NCBI GenBank assembly: GCA_963681505.1
Contig: OY811985.1
Coordinates: 2,940,549-3,004,548 of the forward strand
DNA from: Eunapius fragilis
Lineage: Eukaryota; Porifera; Demospongiae; Spongillida; Spongillidae
Direction: 5' to 3'
Length of the DNA stretch: 64,000 nucleotides
Shown here in pieces: positions 46,722 through 59,400 of the stretch. The notes under the pieces were generated by a model that searched no databases, had not been told where the DNA came from, and saw nothing but the letters and a program-made list of their open reading frames with translations. The first letter of the stretch is position 1. Each line of letters begins with the position of its first letter. The position numbers and the translations under genes are program-made.

Positions 46722-49700
46722 CACATCCATGTACAAATCAGTGATTACATTTACAGGAATTTGAACCACGGCTGGTCAATAAAATTGAAACACTGCAATT
46801 TTAATACTGTTCTGTAACACTGAGCAAACAAAATTAATTTCATTGACATTATTCATCACCCACAATATCCATGTCCTTCACTAGGTTGATGTGGCTCAGT
46901 GACAGTCTATTGTCCATAGATTTGTTTGGATGTTGCCTTTCTGCAGAATTGCAAATGAGATATGCTGAAGTGTAATATACATGTGCAACATTTTGATACT
47001 CCTCTACCAAAACCTAAATTGTATTTGTGCGTTTGTGTGTATGATGTGTGTGTGTGTGTGTGTGTATTCATATTAGGGGTTATGTGAAGAACGTATGTAA
47101 GATGCTGATGGCTCTTGGGATAGGAAAGAGAGAGGTGTATGAAGAAGATTTTGAGGAACCATTCCTTGATGAGTCCAGAGAATTTTACAAGGTGAGCTGA
47201 TACATTAGCACCATATGTTAGCATCGTGAATATACATGTACTTGTATAACATTTGGTACGTTCAGAAAAACTCCAAGAACAATAAAAAGTACACCGTCTA
47301 GGCTACAGTAGTAAAAAAACCTAAATTCAAATACATGAATTTGCATAACCTGTGCACACATTCATTGTATTGCAATGAGAGTCAATGCACAACAACACAA
47401 ATGTTTGAGTGCATATGTATAATGAAAATGATGCTATGACGGGAAAGATGGAACCTACATGTAGTCCTTCCTCAATATATCCTCAGTTACATTCAACCAG
47501 TTGGATTGTTCTGTTATTATATTTACTTCCAGACTCCATTCATATAAAGTAATTCTGTGAATGTGTGCTATATGTTAATTGCAATACACACACCTCTCTC
47601 CTTTCAATTGCGTTTGGTTATCCATATTTTCAGTCTGAAAGTCAGAAGTTTCTAGCGAACAACAGTGCATCCGTGTACATACGAAAGGTAGTGAAATCTT
47701 TTCGTCAAAGCTTTATTATACTGTGTAACTAGAATTGTGGTTCTGCTTGGTAGGTCCAAGGACGGATAGATGAAGAAGCAGAGAGGGCAAGGCACTACCT
47801 GGACCCTAGTACTGAACCCAAAATAACCAGGGTATGTGTATACAGCTGACTCTGGGTGACATGTTAGTTTGCATTCCTACATGTAGGTTGTAGAAGATGA
47901 ACTAATCAAGCACCATATGGCCACTGTAGTCGAGGTATGTGTGTTAAGATGTAATTGTTATGCCTTAATGAGATGTTTGTCTCATTAGATGGAGAATTCA
48001 GGAGTGGTTCATATGCTGAGGACATCCAAGGTTGAAGGTAAAAATGTTATGCATTCTTGATTGGAGTTAAGGGAAAGGGCATTGACCATTGTCGCTTACG
48101 TATTGGGAATCGCTTACATTGCTCTCTCCCTGTAAGAAAGCTTTGTGGTATCTCCCAAGTATGATGACCAGCTTTCACTATTACATTGGGTGTATTTGCG
48201 GGTACATTTAGTTGTATTGTGCTGTGGTGATACACTCCTTGCTTTTACCATTTCATACTTGTTAAATTATTCTAGGGCCCATTGGTCAATATGTTGAGTT
48301 GCATGTACATGTACATGTAAGTACATGATACATATGTGGTCAGGTTAGGTGTAGTGTGGCGACACTTGAATGTGTTGTTAAGTGACACCCATATACATGT
48401 AGATGCACTTTTGAGTGAATTTCGATGAGTTCTTGATGTGGCTCTTGTTCTTTGAAATTATCCCCTTTCTGATCTCACTTGCTTTGGAAGAAAGGGCTCT
48501 GATAATGATGGGTGTGGTTCTTGAGGTGTGCCTTTCTGTAGCAATGGTGCTTTAATTTATATGTCTGAAAACTCGTTACACGTATCAACTGACCGTGGTT
48601 CTATTGTTGTAGATCTTGCGTGTATGTTCAGGCTCTTTGCTAGAGTGACTGATGGTCTGGAGTGTATTCAGAAGGCCATGAGCGGCTTCCTGAGGGACAC
48701 AGGGAAAAGCATGGTTACAGAAGATCCTTCAGGGGAGGGTCCAGGAAGGAATGCAGTGACCTACGTGCAAAGTTTGCTTGACCTCAGAGACCAATACAAC
48801 ATGTTTTTAGAGCAGTCATTTGGAAGCCATCAGCTCTTCAAGAATGCCATCTCGTCAGTAAGTCCACACCCCATGTGTATATGTAGATGCACATACATGT
48901 ATATTTGACATGTACATATGTATGGGTGTTAGCTTGTGCTGGGTGGAAGTGGATGCTCCTACATGTATGTTATTTCATTTGCTATTAACTTGGGCACTAT
49001 TTTACTATTACACTGGTGTACATGTTGAAGTGCATGCATTGCCTGCTCCCACGTGCAGGTAGTTACATTTTGTTTTGCATCATTAGGACTTTGAGTACTT
49101 TGTAAATCTGAATGAGAAATCACCTGAATATCTGTCGTTGTTCGTTGATGACATTCTGAAGAAGGGTGACAAGGAGGTACTGTGTGTTTCATGTGATGTG
49201 TTGGAAAGTATTGTCATTGGGAGTTTGTATGGTACCAACCTGTTAGCATTCAGAGCAAGAGGTGGAAACAACTCTGGACAAGTGCATCATGCTCTTCAGA
49301 TTCCTCCAAGACAAGGTTTGTTACTGTTGTTCACTCTGAGTCACCATACACATATGTGTGCTTTTGCTTGTGTGTGTACACATACACATACTGCATGTTA
49401 TTTTTGTGCTCTGGTGGCACAGTTGTGTATAAGGCTTGCATTGCAGACGATTCTTTATTTGACATTGTGTTTATACATTTGTTTTGAAATTTAAACATTT
49501 CCCAGGATGTCTTTGAACGGTATTACAAGCAACACTTGGCCAAACGACTGCTCTTAAATAAATCAGTGTCTGATGACTTTGAGAAGAGCATGATATCAAA
49601 ATTGAAGGTAAATGTGCTTTTTTTTTTTGGTCATTTCTAAAGTCACCCAATTACACACTGTAGCATGAATTTGTATTGTTCTACCATACATCTATTGACA

Positions 49701-50320
49701 TACAGGGGTACAATTTGCCTCTCACCGCAAACTTCTTTCCAATTGTGTGGCAACAACACATACCGTTAAAATTTTTACTGTTTATTTAAAAGCATTTAAA
49801 TCATTTACATTGTTGTAGTACTTGTAGATATGATTACTGGTACTTGCGTGTGGATACACCATTTACATGTATATGAAATGTAGTGAAGACCATGGGAATT
49901 CCAAGTTCATATACACTTGGTATTTGTCAGCTACCCAGAACAATATGAATGAAATTAAACTGAGAGCAATTAATAATATTTGCATTCCTTGTTGTAAAGA
50001 CTTTATAGTGATGTGTATTTTTAACGGAAAGTCTGTTCCACTTGTGTATTGTTCATTGGATGTTATATGAGTATATTTTGGCAGCCTTAGGTTCTGGAGA
50101 GATACTGTATTATTTGAAATAAGCCGTGTTATGTAGTTTTACAGTGTCCCAGTGTGGCTTCCCAGCAATGGCATTTGCTTTCTGTCTCCACAGACTGAGT
50201 GTGGATGTCAATTCACCAGTAAGCTGGAGGGTATGTTCAAAGACATCAGCCTGTCTAACTCAGCCATGGACAAGTTCAAAGAACATTTGCATACAACCTC
50301 CGTAAGGATATGTGTGGTGT

Positions 50321-50381
<61 letters not shown>

Positions 50382-53300
50382 ACCAACCTTACCATGGCTC
50401 AACGCTTTAGTTGTGCTGGTTATCTGTACATGTTCATGTAGATGGTGGAATGGTAAGGGTACAATATCTCCAACTCAGATGTAGAGATTAATACAAATCA
50501 GTCTAATATGAAGCATGTACCTATGATAATACATTTTGCAGTGCAGAAATCATTGTCATTGTATTTGTATTTGAGTCACATCATAGTGCATACATATATG
50601 TGTATGTGTACAATGTAATATCCTTAGTTGTTATGCATTTGATGTGCATGTATGTGTATCATAAATCATCCCAATGCTTTGTACATTAATGTGTTTGTGT
50701 TCTTGTGCTTGCAGGTCAGTTTGGAAGGAGTAGACCTAAGTGTGCGGGTGCTGACCATGGGCTATTGGCCAACCCAGACCAACAACAGTGCATGTATCAT
50801 ACCTCCTGTTGCCCAGAAGGCATTTGAAGTTTTCAAGACATTTTATCTTCGTCAGCACAGTGGTAGACAGCTCACACTTCAAACACACATGGTCAGTAGT
50901 ACACTGTACATGGCATGCATACAAGGTTATAATTTAGTTATGAATGAATTAATTCTTACCCCACATGGATTGAGTTGGTAGGAATAATTGATAACCGGTG
51001 ATCCTTTATTGGGAGACATGCTGCATATGATATTGATGTCATTCATATGGTGTTAGTAGGTGTGGTTAGTGGATAGCCTGTAAGCAAGCAAGTGTTTGTT
51101 GCAATATTTTAATTTACACATATGAACATATACACCGTGGCTTCTAATTGGGACTACAAACCTTGCATACCCCCACAAAATAATGCAGCATCATCTGGCC
51201 TAACTAGGTTTTTTGGATTGCAATCTTTGGTGATCCAAGTGTGTGTGCACAACCTTTGGCGATATCCTAATTTTCCATGCAGTTAGGATTAGAAGCCTTT
51301 TAATTGCAATTTACAGTAATACATATCACTATGTGTGATGAGGCAACAAACCTAAATGTTCTGGCGTTATGTACACTTTTTTGGACGTAAGTGTAAGATG
51401 ACTGTGACTGTGGTAACTTTTTTTTCTGGAAAAGCATTTTTGTGAGGTGCATGGGTACAAATATATGCTTGCTAGCTTTTATAGTTGCAAAATAATTTAC
51501 ATTTTGGAGGTGCACTGGAATATTTGAATATTGAACTTGGTAACGGATATTTGTACATGTACAATTTGTCTGTCAAATGATGCATGCAATCATCTATGTC
51601 ATTCAGATATGATTTTTGTCTTTTGGTCTATAGGGAACAGCCGATCTTAATGCTGTATTTTACCCCCAAAGCAAGGTGATGTATAACATTGTACATTTTG
51701 TGTTGTTACATGATAGGGAAGAATTTCAAATCAATTGCAATATACATTTCATGTAACGCTTCTCCTAGATCATCCCTGTACTACATGTAGTCCCAAAAAA
51801 AAAAAGGGGGATAACACCCCATCCTATACCCCACCCTATATGAAGATGCAATCAGAATGGTATTTTAATTTGCTTTTACATGTGACTTACAGGATGATGC
51901 CTCTGCCTCTGGTCCGCAAGTAAAGAGACACATTCTGATAGTCACCACACAACAAATGGCTGTTCTGATGCTTTTCAACAGAAAACTTGTTTTCACTTTT
52001 CAGGTACTATTTGGCTGGTTTGCATCCTTTAGCAGTTTTTGGAAGATATCACTAGTGGGCATAATGTTCACTTAGAAATTATGTTTTCTATTATATACCT
52101 ACTGTCTAATATCTATAAACTGATAAATGCAGTAAATAGTTGTGTATTAATATATTACATGTGTACCTTTTTTCTTGCTGCAATAGTTTCAAGTTAACAC
52201 TTAGTTGTTGCAGTATACTGTTGTGGTGTTATTGCATTGTTTATAATCTGATGGCTGGTCTTTTTCTTTGCTTTGTTGAAACTTACAGGAATTTTTAGAT
52301 GAAACAGGGATAGCTCAGAAGGATCTTGCAAGAGCTCTGCAGTCACTGACCCTGAATAAAGGCCAGCAAAAGGTGCTGGTTTGGAAGCACAAGAGCTCCA
52401 AAGAGGCTGGAAACATAGACTTTGGTAAGTTGCTAGTAAAAGCAAGCATATCTGTGCTGTGCAAAGTAAGTACCTGCATTGGCTTTTTACCCCGTTGGGT
52501 AATGATGTTAAGTATTCTGTGGGATGGCTTGCACGTACATGTAGATCTGCCTATATAAACATGTAAGCCATGTTCATGTTGAACATTATTAACACAACAC
52601 ATTGTGTCACATGTTTTAGCTCCAGCTGACCAATTTACTGTGAATGACCAGTTTACATCCAAGCTGCATCGTGTAAAGATCCAGGCAGTAAGTACAAAGG
52701 GAGAGACAGACCCAGAACGAAAGGAGACCAAACAGAAGGTGGACGATGACAGGAAGCATGAGTATCCTTTGTACAGTACCTTCTTAGTTAAGTGTGTAGG
52801 TTTAGAGCCTGCAGTTGCAAGCTGGTAGTTTTATACCTAAAAAGTAAAGGAATACTTCAATCTAGTTTATTTGAAATCAGGCAAAATTCAATAACATGCC
52901 TTCCATTAGTGAATGGGTGTAATAAAATGATTGCAGTACACAGCTTAGAGTTTTGGTAACTCTCTTAACCTGGCTGTTGAGCAAATATTTACTGTATTGT
53001 TATGTCCAGTGCAAGTGACTTTTATTCCAAGACAATGAGGAAATAGCAATCCCTGTTCTTCATTAGAAGTCGTTATGTAGATACAATGTACATGTACTGT
53101 AGGTAGATGTTGAAGGAAGAGAAATTAACAGTTTGTGCAGTCTGTGTCCCATGTGAATCTCATGTAATGTGTACTGCAGACATGCATAGTACTCCATCAT
53201 CAAGTAAACTTCTGTGGTTAATGCATAGTAACATGTACCAACATGAACAGCTTTGTACAACAAGTAGCCATTGCTGTAGCATGTGTGGAGAGTTGTTTCT

Positions 53301-53654
53301 TAACATCGCTTGAAGAATAGAAGCTGCTCTGGTACGGATAATGAAAGCCAGGAAAAAACTGTCCCATAACGTCCTTGTAGCGGAGGTGAGCAGTGTGGAA
53401 TTTATTTGTACGTTGTGATCAGAGTTGTTTGCTTCATTTGCTAGTGTGTGGATCAGTTAAAAAGCAGGTTTAGTCCCAATCCGATTGTCATCAAGAAGCG
53501 AGTTGAAAGTTTGATTGAGAGAGACTATTTGGCCAGAGCACCAGAAGATAGGTGAGGCACAGCGTTTTAATATATTATTGAATGTCAAGTGCATATCCAT
53601 ATCAATTAACCATTCTACATGTATAAGCATGTCAGGTAATTAATGTAGGAGACA

Positions 53655-53687
<33 letters not shown>

Positions 53688-54685
53688 ACACCCCAAAATT
53701 TTAACTATGAGGTTTTTTTGTTACATTATAAATCATAGATGACCAAGGATTTGTGATACAGTGTATGCAAAAACTAAAAATATATGAGTTCAAAACCCTT
53801 ACATAAACAGATCTCATTGATGTGAATACTGTTAATCCAATAAATACACTTTCGGTTATGAATAAAGTGAAATCTTGCAGTTTGCATGCAGCTGTGTAAA
53901 ATGATACCCATCAGCCACCATGTCTTTCACATCATTGCCATCTGTGTAAACTTCACCTCCTCAGACTCATTATTTGGTTGTGAACCAGAAGCATCAAGAT
54001 CCATTCTTCTTGTTACATCCACTTTGTAGATGTCCTAGCTGTCCATTAGCATCACCTTGTAGAGTTCCTTCCAAAACAGCCGCATGCATGTGCATGCACA
54101 CACACACACACACATACACATACACACACATGCGCACACCGTTGATGATGTATAGCTGTAGCTCTGTAATAAGCTATATATCAAAAAAAGGGGGGGGGGG
54201 GGGGGTTACTTCAATAACTATGCATGTACATATAATGTACAAACAATTGTATTGCCACAATATTAATTACTACAATATTAATTACTACAATATTAATTAC
54301 TACGTCTTTGCCTTTGTTTTTACGATTATAATGTCATATGCTCTAGATGTCATTTCCTTGTTGAAAGTTGTAACTTAACGTAAAGGGGCTAGGGAACTTG
54401 GGGGTTAACCCGTAGTTTTATTTTGTCAGAATTCATGTACATGTATCATTTTTGCATTATGGGAATAAAAATTAACCTATTGTTATAGCAAACAGTCAAC
54501 CTATTTGGCACTTCTCATGGTACTAACGTTAAAAAAAATGTGCTAACCAGAGTTAATATAAGCATTTGCAATATTTCTGAAAATAGGGAGGTACATATCA
54601 AGAGCAATAGAAATCTTGAATGCTTCAAATATTCAATGTTATTTTCTTGTCCTCCTCCAGAAAAGTCTACACGTATGTGGCATGA
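41714..54685 (+). CDS. CUL3: Cullin-3, scaffold of CRL3 ubiquitin ligases (complete, 23 exons)
   Basis: Exons: 41714-41764, 41871-41980, 43546-43633, 44688-44804, 45753-45913, 47077-47191, 47634-47687, 47754-47831, 47887-47934, 47989-48037, 48613-48857, 49087-49176, 49256-49315, 49506-49607, 50194-50301, 50715-50891, 51634-51675, 51893-52003, 52289-52424, 52620-52761, 53316-53385, 53445-53551, 54661-54685. Joined they give 761 aa (human 768). Human-like runs include [69 protein letters not shown] and the C-terminus KVYTYVA. Lys705 in VRIMKARKK is the NEDD8 acceptor (human K712; the 7-residue offset equals the length difference). CUL3 binds BTB adaptors through its N-terminal cullin repeats and RBX1 through the cullin-homology domain. 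Its introns are longer than those of RNF213 and hold many microsatellites. Confidence 0.97.
42137..42168 (+). repeat. Poly(G) run, 32 bases, CUL3 intron 2
   Basis: Uninterrupted G32. Another G20 lies at 43231-43250 in the same intron. Such runs can form G-quadruplexes and are prone to length error in assemblies. Confidence 0.95.
45448..45470 (+). repeat. Poly(C) run, 23 bases, CUL3 intron 4
   Basis: Uninterrupted C23, followed by a degenerate CCCCA stretch. Confidence 0.95.
46675..46720. repeat. (CA)n microsatellite, CUL3 intron 5
   Basis: About 23 CA units without interruption. Confidence 0.95.
50322..50379. repeat. (GT)n microsatellite, CUL3 intron 15
   Basis: About 29 GT units, starting 20 bases after the donor of exon 15. 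Confidence 0.95.
53656..53685. repeat. (AC)n microsatellite, CUL3 last intron
   Basis: About 15 AC units. Further impure CA repeats occur at 54097-54130. Confidence 0.9.
54190..54303. repeat. Poly(G) run and a 15-bp tandem repeat, CUL3 last intron
   Basis: G16 at 54190-54205, then three copies of a 15-base unit (AATATTAATTACTAC type) at 54257-54303. Confidence 0.85.
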
Positions 54686-55678
54686 CCTCAAAACAGCTAA
54701 TCACTGGAATATTTCAAGACACTCTGCTACCTTCTTTTTTTGTTATTGTTATGTCAACCTGGTGGTCTTTGAATTGTTATCATTCTATGTTGTATTTTGA
54801 ATGTGTGTAGTTTATTGAAATAAGATGAATGTGACAAGGGCAAAGTTTCTCTTTCGTTTCACGCCATTAACCTATTCCGTGCCCATGTCACGATGTTAAC
54901 ATGTACCACCATCTTTCGCTTCTTACAAGACATACTATGCTGAAATGATTATGACCACTAAAGAAAATAGCAGATAATGAATTATTTTGCACATGTAGGG
55001 CCAAACATGATATGAATGAATCTAAAAATAGTTGAGAAAGAGGGTTGTATAGTAGGCCAATGAAAGCACTGTAACCAAAGACTGAAAAAAACAATTCAAA
55101 TGAACAAAGCTTATGAGTAAATGTATGTAGCACACTACATAACAATTTGTGGGGCATACAGCAAGGGAAAAGAATGGTGTCTTATGGTGGAAAGAGGAGA
55201 GATACATGTAATTAGAAAGATACATGAGACGTGTGTGTGTTCATGTTTGCATTTTTTTTTTTTTAAGGAGTGAAAAAGGATTTTTTTTTTACATGTACAT
55301 GTACACAGTGTTAGATACGAGTTAAATAATGAAGTTAAATGATATAGATCAAACTAGTTGCTTTCTAGTCCAGAGTGAACCTAGATTCACTGTGCACTAA
55401 CTAGGTCTACAGGGAGAGGGACACTGTTTGCATGGGTGTGTGTTTATATATATAGCTGCAAGTGTGTGTGGCTATATATCTATGGTTTATAGACCACTAA
55501 TGAAAATAGCAGGTAATGAAATATTGCACATGTAGGGCCAAACATGAATCTAAAAATAGTTGAGAAAGAGGGTTGTATAGTATATAGGTGCCTGCAGAAC
55601 GCATCCCAACAATAAGGAAGGGTTACATGTGCAGAGGTGGATCTAGGAAAAATTTGCGGGTGGGGGTATACACCCGCT

Positions 55679-55711
<33 letters not shown>

Positions 55712-56407
55712 AATTTGCCCCTGCTGTGTCTCAGCCCAGCTGCGCTGTGGCTTTAACTCGACCGCGCCTCTCCCGCCCTTAGGCCCTGGCTGATACACCG
55801 TGCACTTTATCTCATGGCTCTGACGTACTGTTATAAGCATTAGCGTTGTGAAGCTATAAATGGCCATGCAATGAGTGGCACCTAAAGAGTTTGACCAAAT
55901 CGACAGGCACACGATTTCTACATGATCATACCGTGTTGTGTATGGTGATGGTAGCTGAAATAAGACATGTTAAAATCGCGGCATGGGCACGGGAAGTTAT
56001 TGTAGCGGGAACCAGGTCGAATGGGTTAATGGCGCGACATGTACCTCCGTAATGGATAAAGTAAAAATTAACAAACAGGACAAATCAATAGGTACGGGAT
56101 CCCTCTACGTATGTACTAAAATTGAAGTGAATTGAATTTTCCTGCCGAAAGAGAAAATGTATTTTACCACAGAGAAATGCTGCAGTATGAAGTTTTGAAA
56201 ATAGGAAGTCAAAAGCTTTTACCATTGGGAAGTTATAGCAATTCAAACGTGAATCATTTTTATAACTTTTATATAATTTTCTCAGTCCATATTATATATG
56301 TAAATAATGAAATAAACATTGTATAAACTAAGCCAGTTTACAACATTTTTCGTACAGCATATATTTCTACAAAACATGTTTCTGTTCTAGGATGATAGGC
56401 TGCATGA
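54686..56407. other. Convergent CUL3-PCCA intergenic region, repeats only
   Basis: About 100 bases are repeated directly (54952-55055 and 55492-55582, core GTAGGGCCAAACATGA). Weak inverted similarity links 54854-54912 with 55940-56035 (CGCCATTAACC and CCGTGCCCATG words). C30 at 55680-55709 sits in a MITE-like remnant that starts near 55636 (AGGTGGATCTAGG). No coding signal. Confidence 0.6.
56041..56145 (+). repeat. Diverged single-arm copy of the 3206-3757 foldback family
   Basis: Shares with 3550-3650 the words GTAAAAATT, ACAAATCAATAG and CTACGTA in the same order and spacing, with more substitutions than between the two arms of the intact copy. Confidence 0.6.
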
Positions 56408-59400
56408 TTACTTTTCTGGAACAAATTCTATAAGTATATCATCTTCAGAAACACTGTCATTTATCTGATAATGAATGGCTTTAACCTTGATGGGAAAAAG
56501 AAAAATCAGTTACTACATACACAATGAAATATATTATAAAGATCTGCATACATACAAGTACTTTAAATGTCTTCAATAAACAAATATTATCCATAAATAA
56601 ATCAATACTACAAATAAGAGGTTAAGTTGCCCAAACCAAATGTACTGTCAAATTGAATGTGCAAGTGATGGTCCAGTGTACCCCCAGAGTTTGCAATACA
56701 AAGAAAAGCTAGGGGACAGCCTATAAATTCAATGGTAGTGTCACGCCTTCACTTGGGCACTGGACAAGATGTGCTTCTAATTAAGAAAGCAAAGAAGTCC
56801 ATCGCAGATATGCATGGTTACTTGCCTTGCCTCAAACACTTAACCTATATCAGAGACATACAGGTGTCAAATTAAATTAATGCATGCACGGTGCGTCTCA
56901 TACACAACTGAAAGTGCTCGAGCTTATAATATGTGCCTGCATTGGTAATAAAAGCCCATTAGTCCATTGATGAACTTTACAGATGTGCCTATAAAACGTT
57001 TTATTTTCGGTCGCTATTACACGGATGTTGACAATTTAACTTCAGCAGCCTATCTTATAGTAGCAATACAATTGTAACATGGGGATGAACTCTGCACTCA
57101 ACCAGGTCTGTTCAACCATAGATCTACCGCGCAGTGTTAACACTGATGTTCGCCGGAGCTAACAGTTATCAGTGTGTACCTAGGTTAACAGTACTGGTTG
57201 TAAGAGCTAATGAATTTCTTTTAAAACCACTATGAAAACAATTAGCTAGCTATACGGCTTGTTTTGTTCTGAGAATTATTTTAAATAATGATACGACAGC
57301 ATCCACTTCGCGATCAGCATTCACTTCGTCATCACACCTACATCACAGTGCTCATTCACTTCTTCATCCACATGTACATCCACAGCATTCGTTTCAATCG
57401 TACTCTGTAACCCAGCATCAATGCAATTACTAGGGGTTGGCAAGCCTGATCCAACCATTTCTAGTGAACGAGATGAAAACTCTGTACACTTGTTCAAGGT
57501 AGGGGAAAAACAACCCATTTTTGAGACCGACCTCTACCGTTGATACCTGTGATACACGCTTGGGCCTTGGCCTTACTATTCTAATCTTCCCATAGTGTGC
57601 TGCTGCAGCGTGAGAGCCGATGACTTTGTCCGCACGAGCGATAACAGCAGCACCGATTTTCAAGAGCTTATTGTGTGGACTATAATTAGCACAAGTTGGC
57701 GAAAGCAAAGCCACAGCATTTGTTAGGTTTTGTCCGCATTTTAACCGCTTTGGTCTGTAAAACAACGGATGTTTACCCTGGTTAATGCTCTATTTTGTAA
57801 ATCGACGGCAACTGTGACCGCTTCAGTGTAATTGCACATTTTCATACGCTATATGTGACACGCTAAGTAAATGTTTCGCTAATACCCATATAAATTGCTT
57901 CTTTTGACAACGCACCTGGTTTTGACAATGCACCCACCCCTTTTGGGTCTCAAATTACAGACGCTCTGCTACGTTGTTAATCACTGATTGCAAATCGTAG
58001 ATTTTGATTTCTGCATTCATTACCCAACATTGTAAGTTTAGCATCATAGGGATTCTCGGCATACATGTACACATGTATATTAACAGTATTTCATTGTGCT
58101 AAATCTAATTTCTTACCACTCCAGAAACTGGTGCAGCCAATGGGTTCTGCATTTTCATGGCCTCAAGGATGACAACAGTAGTTCCTGCCTCTATAGAATC
58201 ACCTTCCTTGCAAGCAATCATTTTAACTAAGCCCGGCATAGGAGCCTTGATCAAGTTGCCTTCAGCTAGCTGAAATTTAAAACATAATATACACATGCAG
58301 AAAGACATTTCCACTGTGTACTGGTTGAATGCAGAAAAAGATATCCTGCAGTCTGGTGTTTACCATTACAATTAATATTATTAATCTATCTTTGCCTAAG
58401 GCTTCAAAATACTGCATTTCACAACATAAATAGAGTAACATTTATCCTAGTGAGAAATACAAACTAACTCTAGCTTATGCACAACATTCTTAAGATGATG
58501 CAAAAATGATGATATAACATATATAGCGTACAACAGTGCGCTTATGCATGATATTGCATACAACATCTCCTTCGTACACTGTTATACACTACAGTATTTT
58601 TACATAGTGTAATTGTGTTACGATTTAAGTGGCAATAGGGTGATAATAGGTGGTAAATTCATTACTTTGAGTCATGCAAAAATAATAACATCAAAAATTG
58701 AAAGTTGGTGTTAACCCCCTCCTTGTCAGGTTTAAACCCGTTTCACACTGCAAGTGATTAGATGGATGTATGTGATCTGGCAAATGTTGTGTGACAGTTA
58801 ATGGATTCCATACATCAGATATCTCATCTATCCACCAGGTTCCCATAGTAATCATACACTAGGCACAATGATACATGCAATACTACAAATTTTTGCAAAA
58901 TTCTAGTAAACTAATGTTAATTTGATTCATTGAGTTACATGCAACTCAATGAATTCCTTTGTAACACGTACAAGTACAAGACAAAACCACATGAAGGCAG
59001 CGTACACAGGTCGACTTCCTGCTAATTTATCGCTTGCAACTCGAATGAATACGGGTGAAAATTCAGTAAACTAAAGTTTACACATATTCATTCGAGTTGC
59101 AGGTACTAAATCGGCAGGAAGTCGACCCGTGTTATGCTGGCCTTAAGAAACTAACCCTTCCTTGGACACGCCATAAGAGATTAGCACAATACAATGGCTT
59201 TAAATACAATGCAAATCCCAGACCAGATAAAAGTTATTACGATTCACCAAAATGACACCACTGTGACTTATAGAAAAGTATATCAATTGGATTAAGCTGC
59301 TTACCGCTTTCTTTTCTGGGATGTACTTCATAAATTCAGCAGAGCGAGCATCATGGACAACTACATCATACTGAAACATTACCAATACTAGTGATAAAAC

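Noticed and set aside
50152-50484. Open frame dominated by VCVCVC repeats
   Set aside because: It is the translation of the (GT)n microsatellite next to a CUL3 exon.
55588-55912. Proline- or glycine-run frames on both strands
   Set aside because: Translations of the poly(C) run at 55680-55709; not genes.
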